Origin: Serratia fonticola | GTDB taxonomy: Bacteria; Pseudomonadota; Gammaproteobacteria; Enterobacterales; Enterobacteriaceae | Direction: 5' to 3' | Assembly (NCBI RefSeq): GCF_001006005.1 | Contig: NZ_CP011254.1 | Span: 4,216,001-4,280,000, forward strand | Length of the DNA: 64,000 nt | Part shown: in pieces, positions 1-7,641 of the stretch | Layout of the letters: each line of letters starts with the position of its first letter | Numbering within the stretch: the stretch's first letter is position 1 | The notes under the pieces: model-generated | Seen by the model: the letters and a program-made list of their open reading frames with translations, nothing else | What the model was told of the DNA's origin: nothing | The model's database searches: none | Program-made: the position numbers and the translations under genes

Positions 1-1
1 C

Positions 2-490
2 GACGGTTCTATCGATACCGTCGCCACCGATCACTGCACTTTCCCTTATCACCAACGGCAGGCAATGGCGGCGGGGGATTTTACCCGCTGCCCGAACGGC
101 CTGCCTGGGGTCGAGAATCGCATGATGCTGCTGTTCTCTCATGGGGTGATGAGCGGGCGGATTTCCCCTTCACGCTTTGTGGCGCTCACCAGCAGCAACC
201 CGGCGCGGTTGTTCGGCTTGTGGCCGCGTAAAGGCAATCTAAACCCAGGCGCTGATGCCGACGTGGTGATCTTTGATCCGCGCCAATCCACGGTTATCAA
301 CCACGCGCGGCTTCATGACAATGCGGACTATTCGCCTTATGAAGGTTTTCAGTGCCAGGGCGCGCCGGTGCTGACGATGTGCCGAGGTGAAATCGTAGCT
401 CGCAATGGCGAATTTACCGGGCGGCAGGGATACGGGCAGTTCTTGCGTCGTCGACCTTTCAATGCCCAGATCGCGGCAAAAATGGGGTAA
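2..490 (+). CDS. hyuA: D-hydantoinase/dihydropyrimidinase family protein, C-terminal part
   Basis: The gene enters from the left edge already in frame; the last 162 codons are present and no start is visible. The piece carries the hallmarks of the C-terminal half of cyclic amidohydrolases: a metal-site aspartate in ATDHCTF near the start, then GLPGVENRMMLLFSHGV, SSNPARLFGL and GADADVVIFDP. This matches HyuA (YgeZ) of E. coli, about 461 residues, a Zn-dependent hydrolase of hydantoin or dihydropyrimidine rings. The next gene is yqeA, as in the E. coli purine/hydantoin cluster, which supports the name. The true substrate in this pathway is not settled by sequence. Confidence is high for the family and good for orthology. 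Confidence 0.88.
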   Translation, partial: DGSIDTVATDHCTFPYHQRQAMAAGDFTRCPNGLPGVENRMMLLFSHGVMSGRISPSRFVALTSSNPARLFGLWPRKGNLNPGADADVVIFDPRQSTVINHARLHDNADYSPYEGFQCQGAPVLTMCRGEIVARNGEFTGRQGYGQFLRRRPFNAQIAAKMG

Positions 491-505
491 CAGAGTCTTG
501 TGTTG

Positions 506-642
506 CCCCTCACCCCAACCCTCTCCCATAGGGCGAGGGAGTTGTACGGTGTTGTGTCCAGTAAAATGTTGAAGTGAGACACCGCAATAACAACGTGGCA
601 CGGACGGTCCCCTCTCCTTGGGGAGAGGGTTAGGGTGAGGGG
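506..642. repeat. Inverted pair of GGGTGAGGGG-type REP-like repeats
   Basis: Two related GC-rich units lie in opposite orientation: 506-541 (CCCCTCACCCCAACCCTCTC start) and 609-642 (its near reverse complement, ending GGGTGAGGGG). Each unit also contains its own short hairpin. About 67 bp of unrelated sequence separates them. The same arrangement recurs at 46404-46542. This resembles BIME-style paired REP elements placed between genes, here between hyuA and yqeA. Confidence 0.75.
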
Positions 643-675
643 AGTCATACGTTGCACTAATCAATAAGGATCAAA

Positions 676-1608
676 ATGAACAAGAAAATAGTTCTGGCAT
701 TGGGCGGTAACGCATTGGGTGAGGGCCTGGAGGAACAGATGCAGGCGGTCAAAACCACCGCGCAGGCGATTGTCGATTTAATCGAGCACGGCCATCAGGT
801 GGTGGTCACCCACGGCAATGGCCCTCAGGTGGGTATGATCAATCTGGCGTTTGAGGCGGCGGCAAAAAGTGAGGCCCATACGCCGATGTTGCCAATGTCG
901 GTGTGCGTCGCGTTGAGCCAGGGATATATAGGTTACGACCTGCAAAACGCCCTGCGTGAAGAGTTGCTCGATCGCAATATCGTCAAGCCGGTAGCCACGC
1001 TGATCACCCAGGTGATCGTTAACGGCAGCGATCCGGCGTTCCTCAATCCCACCAAGCCGATTGGCTCGTTCTTTACCAAGGCCGAAGCCAGTCAACTGAC
1101 CAAGAACGGTTACAACATGGTAGAGGATGCGGGCCGTGGTTACCGTCGGGTTGTGGCTTCGCCCAAGCCGATCGACATCGTGGAGAAAGAAACGGTACGC
1201 GCCATGATGGAGGCCGGGCAGGTGGTGATCACCGTGGGGGGCGGCGGTATTCCGGTGATCCGCGAAGGTAACCACCTGCGGGGAGCCAGCGCGGTGATCG
1301 ACAAAGACTGGGCCAGTGCCAAACTGGCAGAGATGATCGATGCCGATATGCTGATCATCCTCACCGCGGTGGAAAAGGTGGCGATCAATTTTGGCAAACC
1401 GAATGAGCAATGGCTGGAGCAGTTGAGCATTGCCGATGCCCAGCGCTTTATCGAAGAAGGGCACTTTGCCAAAGGCTCAATGCTGCCGAAGGTAGAGGCG
1501 GCGGTGGCGTTTGCCGAATCCAAGCCAGGGCGTCAGGCGTTAATCACGGTATTGAGCAAGGCTCAGCAGGGCATTGAAGGCAAAACCGGCACGGTGATTA
1601 GCCATTAA
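676..1608 (+). CDS. yqeA: Carbamate kinase-like protein YqeA
   Basis: 310 residues, the same length as E. coli YqeA. Amino-acid kinase fold signatures are visible: LALGGNALG at residues 7-15, THGNGPQVG near 45-55, and the glycine-rich GGGGIPVI around 190. Carbamate kinases make ATP from carbamoyl phosphate and ADP. Next to a hydantoinase the likely role is to recover ATP from carbamoyl phosphate released during purine or hydantoin breakdown, which is inference. The ATG at 676 follows an AAGGA ribosome-binding site at about 667. It lies downstream of hyuA on the same strand, separated by the repeat pair, and ends against a hairpin facing yqeB. Family confidence is high; YqeA activity itself is poorly characterised. 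Confidence 0.9.
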   Translation: MNKKIVLALGGNALGEGLEEQMQAVKTTAQAIVDLIEHGHQVVVTHGNGPQVGMINLAFEAAAKSEAHTPMLPMSVCVALSQGYIGYDLQNALREELLDRNIVKPVATLITQVIVNGSDPAFLNPTKPIGSFFTKAEASQLTKNGYNMVEDAGRGYRRVVASPKPIDIVEKETVRAMMEAGQVVITVGGGGIPVIREGNHLRGASAVIDKDWASAKLAEMIDADMLIILTAVEKVAINFGKPNEQWLEQLSIADAQRFIEEGHFAKGSMLPKVEAAVAFAESKPGRQALITVLSKAQQGIEGKTGTVISH

Positions 1609-1620
1609 TCACAGACACCA

Positions 1621-1660
1621 GACTCACAAGAGGCGCTGCATACTGCACCCCTTGTGAGTC
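1621..1660. terminator. Bidirectional terminator-like hairpin between yqeA and yqeB
   Basis: GACTCACAAG at 1621-1630 pairs perfectly with CTTGTGAGTC at 1651-1660, closing a loop that contains a degenerate copy (GGCGCTGCATACTGCACC) of the palindromic repeat seen at 14367, 17261 and 51938. It lies between two converging genes. There is no long T-run on either side. Confidence 0.6.
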
Positions 1661-1668
1661 AACAATCG

Positions 1669-3258
1669 CTATCTGCGCCCAAGTTTCATAATGGCTTCAA
1701 GCACCGCCCCGGCGATGGCCCGAGCTTTATCTGACACCGTGGTGTAATCCGCCAGCGTACCGCGTGGGTCGATATCACCGATTTTAGTACCGGTCTTAAC
1801 CTCCAGCCCATCATGCAACAAACCGCGCACCATACCGGAAAGCGGCGCAATCACCGGCACCTCGCCGCAGTTGGCCACTACATCCCCCTCCTGTACCAAA
1901 TCCCCCAAAGCGACGCGACATTGCATAACGCCATCGGCTGGTGCACGGATCACCCTGCGGGTGGTGTGGCCAGCGATATTGCCGGGAATACCGGTATTGG
2001 GATGGGTGTAACCTTGATAAATTACTCGTCCTAGTGCGTGGCCGCGATTGGTTTCGATCACCGCATCGCAATCCTGCCCGGCGTTGAAGCCAGGACCAAG
2101 GGCCACGGTGAACGGCGCCATATTGCGGTGGGTCCCCAGGTTTTGCTTGGCCAGAATGGCATCCACCAGAAAGCGAGGTTTGAGCTGCTCCAGGCTGCGG
2201 GTCTCTGGGTCAACCAACAGCGGGATCTCGCCGCGGTTGATGATGTCGAAGGCTTCGTTGACGTCGTTGGCCAGGCAGGCGGTGACGCCCTCCACGCAGG
2301 TTTTGCCGTCAAACATCGCCTGGGCAAATGCCACCGTCCGGCGGATGGCGGTCGGCTGGGCAATGTCGAGCATGATGACCTGAAAACCGGCATGAAACAG
2401 CCGCAGCGCCACGCCGGTGGCGATATCGCCTGCACCACGGATCACCACCAGTTTGTCGCGCGTTAAGCGGATGTCATTTTTCATCAGCCCGCCAGCGGAC
2501 TGGTTGCGCACTTGCAACAGTTCTGCCAGCACGCTGATGGCGATTTCCTCTGGCGTTTCTGCGCCGATGTTATAGCCGACCGGGGCATGCAGCCTGGCAA
2601 GCTTCTCATCTTCCACACCGCGCTGGCGCAACTGTTGGGTAAAGGTCTGTACCTTGCGGCGGCTGGCGAGCAAACCAAGATAGCGCAGCGGTTGCTCGAT
2701 CAGCACGTTGAGTGCCTCGCAATCCTGATTGTTGGTGGCGATAATCACAAAGTTGGCCGGATCAATATTCATCTTGTCGATGGCCGCCGGGAAGGTCTCG
2801 CCATGAACCAGAGTGGTGCCCACTGGAAATAGCGCCGGGTCGAGGCTGGCCGGGTAGATATCGGCAACGTGAATATCAAAGCCGAGCGGCTTGGCGGCGT
2901 TGGCGATGGCGCGGTTGACGTGCCCGGCACCGATCAATATCAGGCGCGGGCGCAGGCCATGCACGTCGATATACACCGACATTGCGCCTCCACAGTCCGA
3001 GCCTACCGCATCCTGCCCGGTGCGCGCCATGCGACCGTGAAACACCCTGGCCTTGCGCTCCGCAATGGCGGCAATTGCCTGTTCGATCACCAGGCGTTCG
3101 ATCATGCCACCACCGATAGTGCCAATACAGCCACCATCGGCCATCACCAGCATTTGCCCCGAATGGCGCGGTGTAGAGCCACGGCTTTCGATAATCTGGG
3201 CGAGCGCAAAGGGCCGGTTTTCTTCTTCTAAACGTGCAGCTTCGGCGAAGATATTCAT
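1669..3258 (-). CDS. yqeB: Molybdenum hydroxylase accessory protein YqeB (XdhC/CoxI + EF2563 domains)
   Basis: 529 residues (E. coli YqeB is about 541). The N-terminal part (about 1-240) is XdhC/CoxI-like: AQIIESRGSTPRHSGQMLV and the Rossmann-type LILIGAGHVNRAIANAAKPLG near 105-125. After residue 260 comes the second domain, LVVIRGAGDIATGVALRLF, typical of the EF2563 selenium-dependent molybdenum hydroxylase family. XdhC-type proteins help load or protect the sulfurated molybdenum cofactor before insertion into xanthine dehydrogenase-like enzymes. The ATG at 3258 has GAGG five bases upstream. It follows yqeC on the same strand with a 28 bp gap, so the two are probably cotranscribed. The link to selenium is established only as a family annotation. 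Confidence 0.88.
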   Translation of the reverse strand: MNIFAEAARLEEENRPFALAQIIESRGSTPRHSGQMLVMADGGCIGTIGGGMIERLVIEQAIAAIAERKARVFHGRMARTGQDAVGSDCGGAMSVYIDVHGLRPRLILIGAGHVNRAIANAAKPLGFDIHVADIYPASLDPALFPVGTTLVHGETFPAAIDKMNIDPANFVIIATNNQDCEALNVLIEQPLRYLGLLASRRKVQTFTQQLRQRGVEDEKLARLHAPVGYNIGAETPEEIAISVLAELLQVRNQSAGGLMKNDIRLTRDKLVVIRGAGDIATGVALRLFHAGFQVIMLDIAQPTAIRRTVAFAQAMFDGKTCVEGVTACLANDVNEAFDIINRGEIPLLVDPETRSLEQLKPRFLVDAILAKQNLGTHRNMAPFTVALGPGFNAGQDCDAVIETNRGHALGRVIYQGYTHPNTGIPGNIAGHTTRRVIRAPADGVMQCRVALGDLVQEGDVVANCGEVPVIAPLSGMVRGLLHDGLEVKTGTKIGDIDPRGTLADYTTVSDKARAIAGAVLEAIMKLGRR

Positions 3259-3286
3259 TATGACCTCGTCAATAACCTCAGAAATA

Positions 3287-4063
3287 TTATCGTGTTAAGC
3301 GCCGTATCAGGTGGTGGATCGCAGGGGTCTCCTGCACTGCGCCAAACCAGATGGCGCTGAGCGCCAGTTCTGGCCGCAGCAGCGGTTGCCAGCGGGAAGC
3401 CGGTTGATTATCACAATGAGAAGCCTGATTGATCAGCCAAACTCGTCGTGCCTGCGGCGGCGTACCTTTGAACATTCCGTCAGGGTGAGCGATCAGGGTG
3501 TCGAATACCCGATGATCCAGTACTTCACCGGCACCGACCCCCGTCAGCGCTGAGAAAATCGCCCAGCGGTGAATTTGCTGTGGGTCTGCGGGACGATCGA
3601 TCACCTGGCCTCCGGTTAGCGCGATAACACAATCACTACGGGAGGGGATGCAAGGTTCATGCCTTGCCGGGGCTTTCAGGGGTAACCCTCGGGAGCCGTC
3701 CGCTTCGACCAGGATCACATCGAAGGCACCATGCTGTTTGATTTCGTCGATTTGCTCGGAGGTTAACCCGATAACCTTGTTATCCTGCGGCTGATAATGA
3801 CCGAAGCAGGCGGTAATGGCCGGGGTGCTGCTGGTGGTGGGTGGTTGGCCTATCAACAGGTGGTGGTAGTTGGCAGCGGTAGGCCGGTACATCTTGGTGG
3901 TGGTAGTGAACAGCACGCGCTTGCCCTGGTGATAAAAGGCTTGCGCCAACCAGTGCAGGGTGCTGGTTTTCCCCCCGGCCCCAATCAGGGCGATCAGCAG
4001 CGGTTGCCCTTGCTCAAGGCGGTGATATTCCTCACTGAATAATTCTTTGAAGCTGGGCGTCAT
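3287..4063 (-). CDS. yqeC: Molybdenum hydroxylase accessory protein YqeC
   Basis: 258 residues from the chosen ATG (codon 4063-4061), close to the E. coli length of about 256. An in-frame extension upstream to 4201 exists, but it adds 46 unrelated residues and has no match to the family start. The protein has a P-loop-like LIALIGAGGKTSTLHWLAQAF at residues 20-40 and a nucleotide-binding-like motif DVILVEADGSRGLPLKAPA near 120. YqeC is annotated as an accessory protein for selenium-dependent molybdenum hydroxylases; its biochemical step is not established. The E. coli neighbour mocA (molybdopterin cytidylyltransferase) is not present in this window. The gene diverges from ygfK across a 468 bp control region. 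Confidence 0.85.
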   Translation of the reverse strand: MTPSFKELFSEEYHRLEQGQPLLIALIGAGGKTSTLHWLAQAFYHQGKRVLFTTTTKMYRPTAANYHHLLIGQPPTTSSTPAITACFGHYQPQDNKVIGLTSEQIDEIKQHGAFDVILVEADGSRGLPLKAPARHEPCIPSRSDCVIALTGGQVIDRPADPQQIHRWAIFSALTGVGAGEVLDHRVFDTLIAHPDGMFKGTPPQARRVWLINQASHCDNQPASRWQPLLRPELALSAIWFGAVQETPAIHHLIRRLTR

Positions 4064-4227
4064 AAATAGCCTGTTTTGTGAGTCAGAAAGCGGGAGATAT
4101 AACGGTGATTTAACCGATAACCAATATGCGGTTTTTTCAGGATAGATTGCCGATTTAATCGCAAACAACCTTGATGTAATCGCTATTTGGCAAACATTCA
4201 TACTTTATCGATTGCGGTCTCGTTTTT

Positions 4228-4261
4228 AACCAAAGTGCTATTTGGCCGTATCAAAGTGATA
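4228..4261 (+). promoter_or_regulatory. Tandem TATCA-N3-TGATA palindromes upstream of ygfK
   Basis: A perfect palindrome TATCA-AAG-TGATA sits at 4249-4261, and a degenerate copy AACCA-AAG-TGCTA at 4228-4240, with centres 21 bp apart. The same motif occurs twice upstream of xdhA (22194-22230). The distance of about 170-200 bp to the sigma-54 promoter suits an enhancer-binding activator. A YgeV/XdhR-type protein is the obvious candidate, but none is encoded in the window. Confidence 0.5.
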
Positions 4262-4350
4262 GCTGGCGATGTTTTTTTGATAATTGATTCCATTAGCGTA
4301 GCCGTGATGATTAAGTGACTACCGGCACTGATTTTTATTCTCACTTGCGA

Positions 4351-4368
4351 TTGTGAGCCCGTTCACAA
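4351..4368 (+). promoter_or_regulatory. CRP-binding site, perfect palindrome
   Basis: TTGTGAGCCCGTTCACAA has perfect TGTGA-N6-TCACA half-sites with matching flanks. It lies between the putative enhancer sites and the sigma-54 promoter of ygfK, centred about 72 bp upstream of the promoter's -24 element, and about 290 bp upstream of the divergent yqeC start. Either gene could be its target. The rest of the 468 bp gap is AT-rich without ORFs. Confidence 0.7.
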
Positions 4369-4430
4369 ATAAAATTAACAATTAGAACTGCCTCACGAAT
4401 TTAACCGCTGCCCAACCCCGTGGGGAGATT

Positions 4431-4446
4431 TGGCCTGATTGTTGCT
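4431..4446 (+). promoter_or_regulatory. Sigma-54 promoter for ygfK-ssnA-ygfM-xdhD
   Basis: TGGCCTGATTGTTGCT fits the -24/-12 consensus TGGCAC-N5-TTGCW, with the invariant GG and GC exactly 12 bases apart (first G to G). Transcription would start near 4458, leaving a leader of about 75 nt before the ygfK ATG at 4532. The xdhA promoter at 22038-22053 has the same TGGCCT-N5-TTGCT core. Confidence 0.7.
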
Positions 4447-4531
4447 GCGTTATGCATAACCGATGTGAAAAACCGTCCTCAGGTTTTTACTCACTCATCA
4501 TTCAGGCATTTCGTCGCAAGGAGATAAAGCT

Positions 4532-7500
4532 ATGGGAGATTTAATGCGTCCCGTTCCGTTCAAGGCGCTGTTAACCCGGATTTTCGATGAATATCATGAG
4601 AGCCGGTCTATTTTTGGTATTCCAGAAAAGCAGTTTTATCGTAAACATGACGATCGGCGGATTAACGTCTTCAACGAAAGTTGTGAAACGCCGCTTGGCC
4701 CGGCCGCGGGCCCGCATACTCAGTTGGCGCAGAATATTATCGTCTCCTGGCTGACCGGTGGGCGCTTTATCGAATTGAAAACCGTGCAGATCCTCGATCG
4801 GCTGGAGTTGGAAAAGCCCTGTATCGATGCCGAAGACGAATGCTTCAACACCGAATGGTCGACCGAGTTCACGCTGCTCAAAGCCTATGATGAATATTTA
4901 AAAGCCTGGTTTGCCCTGCACCTGCTGGAGGAGATGTTTGATCCACGGGCCAAGGGGGAAAGTAAATCCTTCATCTTCAATATGAGCGTGGGTTATAACC
5001 TCGACGGGATTAAACAGCCGCCGATGCAGGACTTTATCCATAACATGATGGATTCTGCACAGCACCCGAAATATGCCGAGTATCAACATATTCTTGCCGC
5101 ATGGGTTAAGGACGAGGGCTTTATTAGCCAGTTCGCCTTATCCAACCAACGTGGGGCATTGGCACAGCTGCCAGAGCATATTCCAGCGCAACTGGTCAGC
5201 GGTATTACCCTTTCGACCATGCACGGCTGCCCGCCAGATGAAATTGAAGCCATCTGCCGCTATATGCTGGAGGAAAAACGGCTCAATACCTTTGTAAAAT
5301 TAAACCCGACGCTGCTGGGTTATCCGCGTGTGCGTTCCATTCTGGACAACTGCGGATTTGATTATGTCGGGCTGAAAGAAGAATCTTTCGAGCACGATCT
5401 CAAACTGGAGCAGGCGATCGCGATGTTGCACCGCCTGACCGCCCTGGGGAAACAGCACCAGTTGGGCTTCGGGGTCAAATTGACCAATACCCTGGGGGCT
5501 ATCAACCATAAAGGCGCCTTGCCGGGCGAAGAGATGTATATGTCCGGGCGCGCGTTGTTCCCGCTTTCCATCAACGTGGCGGCGGTTCTCTCCCGTGAAT
5601 TCAACGGGGAACTGCCGATTTCCTATTCCGGCGGGGCAAGCAAGTTTAACGTTCGCGAGATTTTTGACACCGGCATCCGGCCAATCACCATGGCCACCGA
5701 TCTGCTCAAGCCCGGCGGTTATTTACGCCTGACGGAATGCATGCAAGAGCTGGACGCTTCCGATAGCTGGCAGATGACGCGCATCGATGTCGATAAGCTG
5801 CAAGCGCTGGCAGACAAAGCCGTCAGCATGGAATACACCCAGAAACACTGGAAATCAACGGATCGCATCGACGCTGGTGGCCCACTGCCGATGATTGACT
5901 GTTACGTGGCTCCTTGCGTCACCGCCTGCGCCATTAAACAGGATATCCCGGAATATATCCGGCTGCTGGGCGTACAGCGCTATGCCGATGCGTTGGAGCT
6001 GATTTATCAGCGTAACGCCTTGCCAGCCATTACCGGGCATATCTGCGATCACCAGTGTCAGTACAACTGCACCCGTCTTGATTACGACAGCGCGCTGAAC
6101 ATCCGCGAACTGAAAAAAGTGGCGTTGGAGAAGGGCTGGGATGAGTATCAGCGCCGCTGGCATAAACCGGCAGGCTCTGGCAGCAAACGTCCGGTCGCCA
6201 TTTTGGGTGCTGGCCCGGCGGGTCTGTCCGCTGGGTACTTCCTGGCACGGGCCGGGTATCAGGTTACGTTGTTTGAGCGCGAGGCCAATGCGGGCGGGGT
6301 GGTGAAAAACATCATTCCACAGTTCCGCATCCCGGCGGAGCTTATCGAGCACGATATCGACTTCGTGGCTGCACACGGCGTGAAGATGGTCTATGGCTGC
6401 GATCCCGATCTGACCGTCGACAAGCTGCAACAACAGGGCTTTGACTACGTGTTTATCGGTATCGGCACCGATAAAAACAGCGGCGTGAAGCTGGCGGGCA
6501 ATAACCGCAACGTCCACAAATCTTTGCCGTTCCTGCGCGATTTCAACCTCGGTAAGCCGATGAACCTGGGCAAACACGTGGCCGTGGTCGGTGCCGGTAA
6601 CACGGCAATGGACTGTGCCAGGGCCGCGTTGAAAGTGCCTGGTGTGCAGGACGTCACCGTGCTGTACCGTCGCACGCTCAAAGAGATGCCAGCCTACCGC
6701 GAAGAGTATCAGGAGGCGGTAGAGGACAACGTGCAGTTTATGTTCCTCACCAACCCGGAACACTTTGATGCCAACGGTACCTTGACGGCCAGAGCGATGG
6801 CGCTGGGAGAGCCGGATGAGAAGGGGCGCCGTCGCCCGGTCGCCACCGAACAGACCTTGACGCTGCAGATGGATACCTTGATCACCGCCATTGGCGAGCA
6901 GGCTGATGAGGAAGTGCTGCATAAGCTGGGCGTACCGTTGGATGATGCGGGCTATCCGCAGGTCAACACCGCCACCGGCGAAACCACCCGGCCTAACGTT
7001 TTCCTGATCGGCGACGTGCAGCGTGGCCCGTCATCCATTGTTGCTGCCATCGGTAGCGCCCGCAACGCCGCCGAAACCGTGCTGGCGCGGGAGAACGTCA
7101 AAACCCATCACGCCGACAAATACTGGTCCAACGTCGATCCGGCGGAAATCTATCGCCGCAAAGGCACTATTTCAGTCGCGATGGTGGATAAAACCGAGCG
7201 CGAAGCCTTTGTTGCCCAAGAAGCCCAGCGCTGCCTGGAATGTAACTACGTGTGCAGCAAATGCGTCGACGTTTGCCCGAACCGCGCCAACGTGTCGATT
7301 GCCATACCGGGCTTCCAGGATCGTTTCCAGACCCTGCACCTGGACGCCTACTGCAACGAATGCGGTAACTGCGCCCAGTTCTGCCCATGGCAGGGTAAGC
7401 CATACAAAGACAAGGTGACGATCTACAGCCTGCCGCAGGACTTTGCCAACAGCACCAATCCAGGGTTCCTGGTGGATGGCGCGCAGGTCAGCGTACGGCA

Positions 7501-7639
7501 GGGCGGCAAGCTTTACCAACTGCAGATCGATAGAGACGGCCAGCTTGAGCACGTGCCGTCGGAACTGGAGGAGATGTGCCGCATTATCAGCCATGTGCAC
7601 ACTCATCATCATTATCTCCTTGGCCAGGTGGAGGTGTAA
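4532..7639 (+). CDS. ygfK: YgfK, flavin/iron-sulfur electron-transfer oxidoreductase subunit
   Basis: 1035 residues, matching E. coli YgfK (1032) including the N-terminus MGDLMRPVPFKALL. Domains in order: a dihydroorotate dehydrogenase-like N-terminal part with GITLSTMHGCPPDEIEAI near 228-246; a GltD-like cysteine region (CYVAPCVTACAIKQDIP near 455, CDHQCQYNCTR near 505); FAD and NADPH Rossmann motifs (AILGAGPAGLSAGYF near 557, VAVVGAGNTAMDC near 683); and a C-terminal two-cluster ferredoxin (CLECNYVCSKCVDVCP near 900, CNECGNCAQFCPW near 940). It has been called a selenate reductase subunit. In this context it more likely passes electrons between NAD(P) and the XdhD-type molybdoenzyme, which is inference. 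First gene of the ygfK-ssnA-ygfM-xdhD operon; ssnA begins 2 nt after its stop. Confidence 0.93.
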   Translation: MGDLMRPVPFKALLTRIFDEYHESRSIFGIPEKQFYRKHDDRRINVFNESCETPLGPAAGPHTQLAQNIIVSWLTGGRFIELKTVQILDRLELEKPCIDAEDECFNTEWSTEFTLLKAYDEYLKAWFALHLLEEMFDPRAKGESKSFIFNMSVGYNLDGIKQPPMQDFIHNMMDSAQHPKYAEYQHILAAWVKDEGFISQFALSNQRGALAQLPEHIPAQLVSGITLSTMHGCPPDEIEAICRYMLEEKRLNTFVKLNPTLLGYPRVRSILDNCGFDYVGLKEESFEHDLKLEQAIAMLHRLTALGKQHQLGFGVKLTNTLGAINHKGALPGEEMYMSGRALFPLSINVAAVLSREFNGELPISYSGGASKFNVREIFDTGIRPITMATDLLKPGGYLRLTECMQELDASDSWQMTRIDVDKLQALADKAVSMEYTQKHWKSTDRIDAGGPLPMIDCYVAPCVTACAIKQDIPEYIRLLGVQRYADALELIYQRNALPAITGHICDHQCQYNCTRLDYDSALNIRELKKVALEKGWDEYQRRWHKPAGSGSKRPVAILGAGPAGLSAGYFLARAGYQVTLFEREANAGGVVKNIIPQFRIPAELIEHDIDFVAAHGVKMVYGCDPDLTVDKLQQQGFDYVFIGIGTDKNSGVKLAGNNRNVHKSLPFLRDFNLGKPMNLGKHVAVVGAGNTAMDCARAALKVPGVQDVTVLYRRTLKEMPAYREEYQEAVEDNVQFMFLTNPEHFDANGTLTARAMALGEPDEKGRRRPVATEQTLTLQMDTLITAIGEQADEEVLHKLGVPLDDAGYPQVNTATGETTRPNVFLIGDVQRGPSSIVAAIGSARNAAETVLARENVKTHHADKYWSNVDPAEIYRRKGTISVAMVDKTEREAFVAQEAQRCLECNYVCSKCVDVCPNRANVSIAIPGFQDRFQTLHLDAYCNECGNCAQFCPWQGKPYKDKVTIYSLPQDFANSTNPGFLVDGAQVSVRQGGKLYQLQIDRDGQLEHVPSELEEMCRIISHVHTHHHYLLGQVEV

Positions 7640-7641
7640 TC

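Noticed and set aside
239..664. Minus-strand open frames over the hyuA end and repeat pair, with peptides such as HPNPLPKERG
   Set aside because: The translated repeat itself makes these open frames; they lie antisense to hyuA and have no ribosome-binding site.
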